A stretch of 52,941 nucleotides of DNA from Corinectria fuckeliana (taxonomy: Eukaryota; Ascomycota; Sordariomycetes; Hypocreales; Nectriaceae). Below are positions 43,268 to 52,941 of the stretch, piece after piece. The DNA lies in assembly GCA_019137255.1 (NCBI GenBank), contig WPDH01000360.1, forward strand, positions 1-52,941, read 5' to 3'. A program made the position numbers and the translations under genes. The notes under the pieces are model-generated. The model was not told the origin of the DNA and ran no database searches. It saw nothing but the letters and a program-made list of their open reading frames with translations. How positions within the stretch are numbered: the first letter of the stretch is position 1; each line of letters opens with the position of its first letter.

Positions 43268-44802
43268 ATGCCCGCCAAGCCAAGGTTCCTTTGCATGGAG
43301 AAAGACGACCTCGTTTGGCAAAAACTCGACCAAGACACTGATGAGTGGAACGAGTCAATTCGCACGAACCAGGTATATCGCGCCGTGGGCAGGTTTATCC
43401 TGAAATACAAGGATGGTCAGCCGGAGCTCATACATTCCGCGGTTAAGGGTGGGTACAATACCGTCTACCGCCTTGAGTATAAAGACGGCTCATCGGCGAT
43501 AATGAGGGTTCCAATCCAGGGTACGCCGTCATCCGTATACAGCACTTCTCTAGGCCACTGACAGGAGCAGGCGTGATTCGATTTCCCGAGGAAAAAGTTC
43601 GATATGAGGTGGCCACAATAAGATATGTTGCGGCCCATACCACTATCCCGGTCCCACACATCTACCATTACGGAACTGCTGCCGAAAATCCCACGGGCCT
43701 GGGCCCGTTCATCATTATGGACTACATTGATCATTATTATAACATGTCTCGGGCACTTCTTGATTCAGAACGCGCGGTTGATGAGCGACCCGTCCTGAAC
43801 CCAGACATCACTGAGGAGAAACTTGAGTTTTTATACGGCCAGATGGCCAACATATTGCTGCAGCTATCTACCCTGAGGTTCCCTCGAATTGGCTCACTTG
43901 TCGAAAACAAGGGCGAGAACTCTGTTTCTGTAAAGGGACGTCCCTTGATCGCGAACATGAACGACATCGTCGTACACACCAACACACCAGCAAACGTCCT
44001 ACCGTCCCAGACCTACGCATCTGCGGACGAGTGGCACAGGGCTCTCAGTGATATGCACATGGCCCAGCTGACGTTCCAGCACAACGACGCCGTCGAAGAC
44101 GAGGAAGACGCCCGCGATAAATATGTCGCTCGTCAACTATTCCGGAACCTTGCTAGTGAAGGGCGCCTTGTGCCGGAGCTGTCGAAATTGGACGGGGAGT
44201 TCAGGCTGTTCTCTGAGGACTTCAGGCCGGCCAACGTTCTCCTCGATAAGGATCTGCGGGTTGTCGGCGTTATTGACTGGGCGTTCACGTACGCCGCCCC
44301 TGCACAATGCAGTTTTGACCCGCCCTGGTGGTTGCTACTTGAAGAACCGGAATATTGGACTGGCGGATACCGCGAATGGATGAAAGCCTATGAACCTCGG
44401 CTGCGGACTTTTCTACGCGTTTTGGTAGCCGAGGAGAGTAAGATAACAGCGATGAACCCAGCCGAAAAGGTCAATGGCATTTCACCGACTGCCGGCAGAA
44501 AAATGGAACCGCCGCTCTCTCAATGTATGCGGGAGAGCTGGGAGAAGCGGACCTGGATGCTTAACTACGCGGCTAGGAAGAGCTGGGCCTTTGATTTTAT
44601 CTGGTGGAAGTTCCTGGACGAGAGCTACTTCGGACCAAACGAGAACCAGGACTACCAGGCCAGGCTTGAACTTCTTTCACAGCCACAGAGGAAGGCGATG
44701 GAATCCTTTGTGGCGCGCAAGATGGAAGAGAGCGGGAATCGCAACATTATTAAGTGGGGGGATAAGAATGCAGCAGATCGTCTAGCTGAGGTGCTTGTTT
44801 AA
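43268..44802 (+). CDS. APH-like phosphotransferase (protein-kinase fold), 496 aa
   Basis: Exon 1 is 43268-43520, the intron is 43521-43564 (44 bp, GTACGC, branch ACTGAC, ACAG) and exon 2 is 43565-44802. The joint restores MRVPIQGAGVIRFPEEKVRY. Family markers: GGYNTVYRLEYKDG (nucleotide loop), IRYVAAHTTIPVPHIYHYG, PFIIMDYID (hinge), RLFSEDFRPANVLLD (Asp303, Asn308) and VGVIDWAF (Asp322). The catalytic His of classic APH enzymes is Ser301, which I recall as common in this fungal branch. The C-terminal region is helical and Trp-rich. The start ATG at 43268 follows a pyrimidine-rich leader. The gene ends at the edge of the last AT-rich block yet has no stop or frame damage. Substrate unknown. Confidence 0.85.
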
Positions 44803-45572
44803 CAAGTAATGCGCTACTCGCGCTTAAAGGTAATAATATATAGTATTGCTTTTATTATGCTACATCTTATATCTAGATTTAACTTATATATATAACTATA
44901 TTTATTATAAGTAATAATCACTCTTATTTTAAAGGATGCTAAATTTACTAGGTGTATAAGATGTATAAATAACTATAAAAACATAATTAAATACTCTAAT
45001 AGTAATAATAATAACAAATTAAGAATAAGATCTTAAATACTAATTAATAAAAGACTAATTAGTAATATATATAATAAGAATATGATAAACATCTTATAAC
45101 CCCTAAAGAGAATATAATATAAACACTAAGCAGAGAAAAAATAAACACTTTAAAGAACTATAAGAGCCCTAAGAAAACAGTTTATATAGATAAATTACCT
45201 CTGTCTTAACACGCCTTATCCTCTTTTAACAGAGCCTTAGGGTGTTTCATTTTATAACCCGTCTGTCTATCAAATGTAGGCTCGGTCTCGCTGTCGTGGG
45301 ACGTATAGCTTTAGTAGTGTTCCCTTGTGGCTTATGGGTGGTAGGGCTCGCAAGGCGTCCATGCAACCGTAGCCCAAACCAGCGGACAAATACTGGCCTG
45401 TGGTGACTCTTCTCAGCTCTGCAAATGTCCCCAGGCAAAGGCATTAACAGGCTCCCAGCCAGCACCGCGTGGAGGTGAGAGTCGTCGCCAGTGACTGATA
45501 AATGACTAATCGGTGATTATCAGGCGACTCATAGGTGCACAGCCGGCTGTGCGGATAAGATTTATTATGTAT

Positions 45573-45733
45573 GTTAAATACAGGTGTACGTGATGTATAT
45601 GTGTAAGATCTCTTGCACACACATATTATAGCATCTCTTTATATAACTAAGTAAGTCAGTCAGTCAGACAGTCTGTTAACCTGTGTATTTTCCCTGCTTG
45701 CACAGCGTATCATAGTTGTCTCAGGGGGGTTAC
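45573..45733 (+). repeat. Possible LTR
   Basis: The segment starts TGTTAAATACAGGTGTACG and ends GGGGGGTTACA, so it has TG..CA-like termini at about 160 bp, with an internal GTCA microsatellite (TAAGTCAGTCAGTCAGACAG, about 45650-45669). Several kilobases of degraded sequence follow, consistent with a retrotransposon body. No second copy was found in the window, so this is tentative. Confidence 0.3.
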
Positions 45734-48700
45734 ATAAAATCACCTATAGCTACCTACCTGGGGGGGGGGGGTTTTAATATAGTCTCTATAGGGGGTGGGG
45801 TATACTGTCTAGTATTAATATAGTGTTAAGCATAATATAGCTTAGATATAGGTTATAAAATATATAAGAATAAAATAGTATATCTAGTATATACTATATA
45901 TTTTATAAGTAGCCTGTTAGACTATTTTAGTATATTATTATAAATATAGTATAAGATGTTTAAGTGTGTATTATAAAGCTTATAGTATTAGTTATAAACC
46001 TTATATTAAGCCTAATAGTATATTTTATAGTTATAGCCTATTAGTATAAAAATCACCTTTATAGCTAGGTATTATTCTACTTAGTATATATTATAAGTTT
46101 ATAATTTATTTTTAATAATAATTACTTATCTAAGCCTTTATATAATATCTTATATTATTATTAGTTAGCTCTTAATTTAATTTATATTATTATAAATATA
46201 TTATAAATAACTTTATTTTAACTTTAATACTTAATAGTAATATTAATTTTATAGCACTTAATAGTTATAAAATACTAGTAGTATATACTACTTTATAACC
46301 TTATTATTTCTCTTAGGTCTTTTTTTATCTTATACTTAATATTACTAATTATATAGTAACTTAAGCTAGTAGTATTACTAGTATACTAAGAGAATTTCTT
46401 AATATACTAAAAACTAAGTTTCTACTAAGTATTATAGTATTATTTATTATTTAGACTAAAAACCTTAATTAGTCCTACTAGTATATTAAAAATTTTAGAT
46501 ATACTAAAAGGATATACTTATCTTATCTTATACTTATCACTCTAGTAAAGCTTATACTAGTTATTATAATACTAAAATCTAGTATTATATAAAATATAAA
46601 TACTAACTTACTTATACTAGCTTAAAATTATAATACCTTAATAGAGTAAAAGCTAGTAATACTTAGAATTAAATTTGTTTCTCTTAAAATATAATATATA
46701 GTATATTAGTATAAGAAATTAAATTAGTATAACTTACTAAGCTCTAAAATCCTCTTAGTAGAGTATAATATAGTAAACTTTTAATTAATTAACTTAGCTT
46801 TAGCTAGGAAATATATTTACCTTTTTTTATTTATTTAGTTAGTTATTATTAGAGAGAAATAAAGGTTTTTTAATTAGAGATACTATAAAGCTAAGCTTAT
46901 AACTTAATATAAGTAAAAAGAAAAGTTAAAACTTCTTATAATAATTTTCTACACTTAAAAGCATAGAAAGCTAAACTCTTATCTTATTATAACTCTTATT
47001 ATTAATATTAAGATATACTACTTAGATTATATCTTAAAAGATTAACTATATTAATATAAGTAGTCTACTAGTCTAATAAGTATTACTTAAGATATCTCTT
47101 ATAAAACCTAATACTTATAAGCTACTAAGATAGTAAGCCTGTAAAAGTAAGCTAAATAATATTAGCTTTAGTGTTAGTATAGTATTTTAAGATACTTATC
47201 TTAATATTAAATTCTTATACTTCTAGTAATAAGCTTTAATAAGATAAACTTCTACTAATAAAGTAAGTAATATTTACTAAGATGCTTAAGCTTAGTTAGT
47301 AAATAAGATATTTAAGTTTTAAGAATATACCTACTATATATATTAGTATTAAGATAATAGTTAAAGTTCTTATACTTCTTATAGCTAAGATTTAGGTTTT
47401 AATACTACTAAGATTTTAGTAGACCTTTTAAAATAAAAAATAAAAAGAGAGTAAAACTTATAAGCTAATCTTAATAATACTTATAGTTTCTATAGTAATA
47501 CTTATTAGTAAGTTTATAAACACTTATAGGATATTAGTTATAGTACTATACTAACTAACTATATTAAAATAGTTTATATTATAAAGCTAAAGTATAAAAT
47601 AATATATTCTTAAGAGAAGTAAGATACTATTTATTATAAAAAGAGTAGTACTAAATTATTTATAAATAAATACCTTTTTACTAGGTATAGTAAATATAAT
47701 ACTTATAAACTATAAAGAGAGAAGAAAAATTCTAAACTAATCTTAGTATTAACTTAGATTAGAATCTAGATTTAGTTATAATAGTACTCTTATAGTTTTA
47801 TAGTTATCTTAAGCTAATAACTATCTTAACCTATTTAGATTAATATAGTAAAATACTATAAGAAGAAGATAAAGTTAAGAGAGAAAGAACTTACCTTAAT
47901 ACTTAACTTATACTATATTATAAGTCTCTCCTAATAATATTAATAGTATAAGAGATATATTTTATACTTAAAGAAATTACTTAGCACTTTTTAAGAATAG
48001 TTAAGTAATTCTTATAAGTTTAGAATAGTATAATTACTTAAATAAAATCTTAAGTTTTATTTAGTAATATAAACTAAAAGTATAAAACTAAAAAAGATAA
48101 GTATTACTAAGTGAATAAAATACTAGCTAACTTAAAGATAGCTTAAAAGATAAGAGAATAAAAAATTATTACTAATTAGAGAGAAATAAAAATATAATAT
48201 AAGAAATAAGAGATAAAAATACTAATAATATAAAAGATACTTTAAAACCTACTATAAGAAGGTTAAAAGAATATTAGAGTATTAGAAATAATTAGAAGTA
48301 AGATATGCTAAAAGGACTTAAAAACACCTAGTAATATAAGTAATTAGTAATAAGTAATACCTTAGGATAAAAGAGATTAAGACTTAGTAGTATAATAATA
48401 CTTATATAAAAAACACTCTAAGAAGCTTAATAATAATAGCTATAACTTAATAGAGATTTATAATAGTAGACTAAATAACTCTAGTAATTATAAGAATAAA
48501 TATAATATATAGTAAGATAGTTAAAAATAGTATTAATAATAGCTAGGAATATAAAAGGAGGAGAAAATAAAGAGTTAATAAAGTGATAAGATTTTAAGCT
48601 TAAGCTTTCTGTTTTAGTTAAGTATTAGCTAGTAATAAGTATATACCTTTTGCTTAGTACTATCTGCTAACTAGCCTTATAGTATCTAATATAGCCTTAG

Positions 48701-51299
48701 TGTAAGATTATAAAGCACTAAGAGTAAATATATAAAAAGTGTTAAGTAAACTAAGAATATAAAATATTCTTAATTATTATAATATAAGCTAGGATATTTT
48801 TATTAGTATAAGCTAAAAGTGTAAAACACTAAGAGTTTCTAAAAGTAGAAGAGTATAATAAGATTAGAAGGATTTATTAGACACTTAGAATATATAATAT
48901 AAATAGTATAAGTTTAATTAGATTAAATAAAACTATAAAATCTCTACTTTATATATACTATATAAAATAAACCTTATATAAGATAAATAAAAATATATTA
49001 TTATATTATAGTACTATTTATATACTTTTTAGAGTAATACTTAGTAAGCTTATAATTACCTATTTACTATTTAGCTTATAAATTAAAACTTTTAAGACTA
49101 ATTCTTTTATATTACTATCTTTTAAATTTATTAGAGATATAAACTTAACTTATATAAAAATATACTTTATTATTATATAAGAATAAACAAATAAGCTAAT
49201 AAGATATATATATTATATCTTAACTTTTATAAAGTTACTAATAGTAAAGTATAAGTAAGTACTCTTATACTTAAAGTTTATAAATAAGGTTAGCTTAAAG
49301 CTATATTATAAATAATATTTATTATAAGAATACCTAGTAAGAGGTATTTACTTTTATATACTAAGTTATAAATAATAATTTTTAAACCTACTAGATATTC
49401 TTCTTACTTAGGTAGGTAAGTATTTTAACTTTATAATCTATTTAATAGGCTTTTTTTAGTATTTATATAAATAAGTAGTTAAAATTAAGAGATTTAGTGT
49501 TTTATATCTCTTTAAAATTCATCTTAGTTATTATTTTTAACTTTAAATAAGAGACTTAATAGAGGGTAAGAAGCTTCTTATATAAACTATTAGTAGTAAT
49601 AGCTAACTATAATAAGTTTTTAAACTCTAGTTTATCTTTAGATTAATAATTAAGTAATCTTATAAGTTTAAAGCAGGTTTCTTAGAGATGCTAAAAGATT
49701 TTATAAATATTAGAGTATATATTTTTAAAACACCTGTTAAGTAAAAGTAAAATTATAAGGTGAATATTCTTATAGTTAATAAGTATTACTATAAGATTAT
49801 AAAAATTTATTATACTAATATTAGCTTTATATTTTCTAGTTTCTTTTATTAGCTAAAGTTTAAAATAGTATATCTAGTAACTTACTTATATTTATTTTTA
49901 CTAAGAAATATAAAGACTATATTATATTTACTATATTTCTTAGTAACTTCTAAGTAGTATAACCTTATATAAATATTTAAAAGTTTTTTTTTTACTTTTA
50001 AGCTAGTAATCTTATCTTATTTTTATTCTTATACTTAGATACTATAAAGCATCTTAATAATAATAGATTAATAATTTATAAACTTGCTAAATACTAATAG
50101 TAAAAAAGCTAACTATAAAGCTCTAAAGTTTAGAATAGTAAATAATAATTATTAGGTTTTATCTATCTTACTAAGGTGTGCTAATACTAAGACCTAAAGT
50201 AAGTATAAATACTATAAAATATATTAAGAATATTTTAAGAGCTAATTAATATACTATTATTTTTTAGTTAACTTAAAGTTATATATATATATATAAGAAA
50301 TTAAAATACTTTATACTTAGCTATAATATTTAACTAAAAGCTAGTAATATTTAAGTATATAAAAAGGCTATATATAATAAGAGTAGATTTAGTAAAAACC
50401 TAGTAAGCTACTAATAGCTATTTTATAGCCTAGAAGTTTTTAGTATTATAAGAAAAAGTGTTAAAAGAGAAAAAGTTTTTAGTAAGTGCTTTTAAGAGGC
50501 TATAAAGTTTTTTCTTAATATGTTTAGCTTTTAGCTAGACTTAGAGTATAATTAGAAGAATAATAGTACTATATATAAATTTCTATATTTACTAAGATTT
50601 AAGGTGGCAGCTAAAAGACTATAATCACTTTTATCTTAGTAGAAATAAAAAAGTATAAAAGACTTTATTTACCTTTTTATAAGCTATAGTAGTAAGAATA
50701 CCTAGCTTCTTAAAAATTAAAATAAAAAGCTATCTTATAAGTTCTTAGTACTTAAAATAAGTAGTATTAATTAGGTGATTTTATATAATATTAAGAGTAG
50801 AGGTAATTATACTTATAAAACAGATAAATTTTAGTAATAACCTACTAAAGAATAAATAAGAAGAGTTTTTACTAAGAGTATCTATTAGTTTCTAATCACT
50901 ATAAAGGCTAAGTTTATATAATACTTATTCTTACTAGGTTTTTATAGTTATCTACTTAATTTACATAATATTATAATAGGTTTACTTACTATACTAGCTA
51001 AACTTAATAATATTAAAGTTAAGTTTTAGATATTCTTAATTATAGATAAGATAGTATTAATATAGTATATTTACTATAAGCTTAAAATATCCTAAGAGTA
51101 GTTACTATAAGAGTATATTACTAATAATATAATTAATAAATAAGCAGATAAAAAGCTTTTACTTACTACTAATAGTAAGCTTAATACTTTTATTTAACTT
51201 AGTGAGAAAAGCTAAGTATTTAATAGTATTTACAAACTTTAATCTAAAAGAGCTAAAAGTAAAAAAGATTAAACTTTTTTACTTATTTTAAAGTCTCTT

Positions 51300-52941
51300 A
51301 TTATTTATTTATTTATTTATTTATACCTAATTTAGCTTATAGCTATTTAGTCCTTCTTTTAAGTAACTTAAACTAATCTATAATAAGAGGGAAAAACCCT
51401 AATAGTAAGCTATAAGATAAAAAACCTTTTACTACTCTTACTTAAGAGGGGAGTAAGTTAAGCTTAGTATATATATATAGTAATATATATTATAAGCAGG
51501 TCTACTTTATAAGAAAAGCTAATTATATACTTATAATAATAAGTTCTTATAAGGCTTAGCCTAAATTATATACTAGAATTTAATTAGTCTCTAGTTAGGT
51601 TTAAGTTACTTATACTACTTATTCTTATTCTTTTAAGTATTATTCTTCTTACTAACTAGTTTTAGTATACCTTTTTTAGCTTTTAATAGTATTTACTCTC
51701 TTAATTAGTTAATTAGTCTAAGTACTATAAGAGTTAGACTTAGACTTAGGTCTAGTTTAGCTTAAGGCTACTTTAGGGGCTTAAACAGCCCCCTTTAGGC
51801 AGAGTGGTTTAGTATTATAATTAGTATTAGTATTAGTATTATTATATCTTATAATAAGTATACTATATATTTATACTACTCGCTTAAGATACTAAACTAT
51901 ATAGGTCTTTTTATATAAGTATTTCTCACTTATTTTTACTCCTTTTATACTATATAGTATATATAAAACTATACTAAGTGTATATTATTATAGTTATAAC
52001 ACACTAAAGGGATCTTACTAGTAGAGGTAAAATATATTATATCTCTTATATAGTAAGCTCTCTTATAGTAGCTATACCTAGCTTATTTCTAATAGTATTA
52101 TATAATATATCTAAAGTAGAAGCACTTAAAATACTACTTAAGTTAAATCTCCCCTAAATAAGGCTTAGTTTAATAAACCTTTATAGCTATAATTATACCT
52201 TAGTTATAAAGTTTATTTATATCTATTAGTTTAGTTAATAATATAACTAGTAACTAGTAAGATCTAGCTATATAGCAGCTTTATAATAGTTTTATAATAT
52301 ATATCTTAATACTATTNNATATTTACTATAAGATTCTTAAGTAAGCTTTTTATATAGCTAGTTAAGATTCTCTTAGTAACTATTATAAACTGCTTTAAGA
52401 CTTAATACACACCTATACTAAAAACAGTAAGAATCTAAATATTATTTTTTAAGAGATTTATAATTAGTTTATAAAAGAGGATTATAATATTTTTACTAAG
52501 AAGATAATATAAAACTACTATAAGTAAGAGATAACCTTTAAGAAGAGTATAGTTAATAATTATTATAGTATCTAATAATATATAAAATATAATATTAAGA
52601 GCTATATTAAGCAACCTAATAATAATCTTCTTATTAAGATAAGAGGGGATTACTTTTAATATTAGTACTATTAAAAATAAGAGTATTCTTTTATTATAAG
52701 TAACTTAAGCTTAAGTTAAAGTCTTAATAGGTGTTTTCTAAAGAGTAGCTAATACTACTTTTTTAATAGTAGTTATAATTATTTTTATAAGAGATAATAA
52801 GATTAGAATCTTACTACTTATATGTTAAGTATAGCTTATAGTAGTATTAGCTAAAGTTACTATTATTTCTTAAACTAAGAGAAAAATAGCTTTTAGGATA
52901 ATTACTTTAAGTTTATATTTAGTCTTAATAATAAGATTTTT
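51300..52941 (-). mobile_element. Gag-like non-LTR element, copy running off the window
   Basis: The tail is at 51301-51323, read in reverse. It is the best-preserved copy. At 51965-52003 the minus strand reads C-Y-N-Y-N-N-I-H-L-V-stop-F-Y; undoing RIP-type changes gives a C-X2-C-X3-H-X4-C knuckle-like motif with its first Cys (TGT) and its His (CAC) still intact. An NN pair lies at 52317-52318. The 5' end lies beyond the window. Confidence 0.65.
52317..52318. other. Assembly ambiguity (NN)
   Basis: About ten bases present in the sister copy near 32297-32308 are missing here and replaced by NN. Confidence 0.8.

Larger units (their letters stand above)
44803..52941. repeat. AT-rich RIP-degraded block
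   Basis: Very AT-rich apart from a less degraded patch at 45230-45780. It contains an LTR-like segment (45573-45733) and, from 51300, a copy of the gag-like element running off the window. The stretch 45800-51290 is long, continuous and oriented as if one large element, but I could not identify gag, protease, reverse transcriptase or integrase motifs by eye. Confidence 0.8.

Noticed and set aside
45247..45465. 72-codon minus-strand frame in the less degraded patch
   Set aside because: No motif, atypical composition and no neighbouring coding sequence; likely chance within a repeat flank.

Overview
The window looks like an accessory, transposon-rich region of a filamentous ascomycete (Pezizomycotina, probably Sordariomycetes). 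Three things support this. It alternates sharply between islands of balanced base composition and very AT-rich blocks dominated by TpA-rich sequence, the usual product of repeat-induced point mutation (RIP: C to T and G to A in duplicated DNA). The genes have short spliceosomal introns of 44-110 bp with fungal GT..AG ends and CTGAC/CTAAC-type branch sites. The protein families (APH-like kinases, fungal HNH proteins, PD-(D/E)XK nuclease-like proteins, NACHT NLR, DUF3435, F-box, SET, MULE transposase) are typical of fungal accessory DNA. No rRNA, tRNA, telomere array or CRISPR was seen.

Layout. AT-rich RIP blocks: 1-1515, 6181-13540, 18950-23540, 30540-35400 and 44803-52941. They hold degenerate retroelements: a roughly 1.9 kb gag-like non-LTR element with a (TAAA)n tail (three full-length copies, one 5'-truncated copy, one running off the window), a second non-LTR element with a RIP-mutated CCHC knuckle (10716-12250), an inverted pair of a third tailed element (100-552 and 12255-12730) and LTR-like repeats.

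Gene islands. (1) 1536-6180: NACHT-NLR relic, intact HNH-nuclease-family gene, an unrecognised two-exon gene. (2) 13541-18950: small coiled-coil gene convergent with an APH-like kinase gene, then a DUF3435 tyrosine-recombinase fragment and a broken PD-(D/E)XK nuclease-like gene. (3) 23540-30540: composite inverted satellite at the boundary, second HNH-family gene, decayed ORFs, MULE transposase relic, minisatellite, F-box gene, SET-domain gene. (4) 35400-44800: APH-like gene with one internal stop, several broken fragments, a second minisatellite, an intact PD-(D/E)XK nuclease-like gene whose expected catalytic Glu is Ala, a relic of the composite satellite and a third APH-like gene.

Taken together, four islands hold two HNH proteins, two PD-(D/E)XK-like proteins, three APH-like kinases plus a fragment, an NLR relic and transposase/recombinase relics. 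Intact and broken members of the same families lie side by side, as expected of a fast-turnover accessory compartment. The strongest sequence-level observations are a RIP gradient captured inside one composite satellite (22.2-23.8 kb), the shared 5' end of the 1.9 kb gag-like element, and a minisatellite with a shared flank at two loci in opposite orientation. Gene models were spliced by eye; product names come from recognised family motifs, not from a database search.
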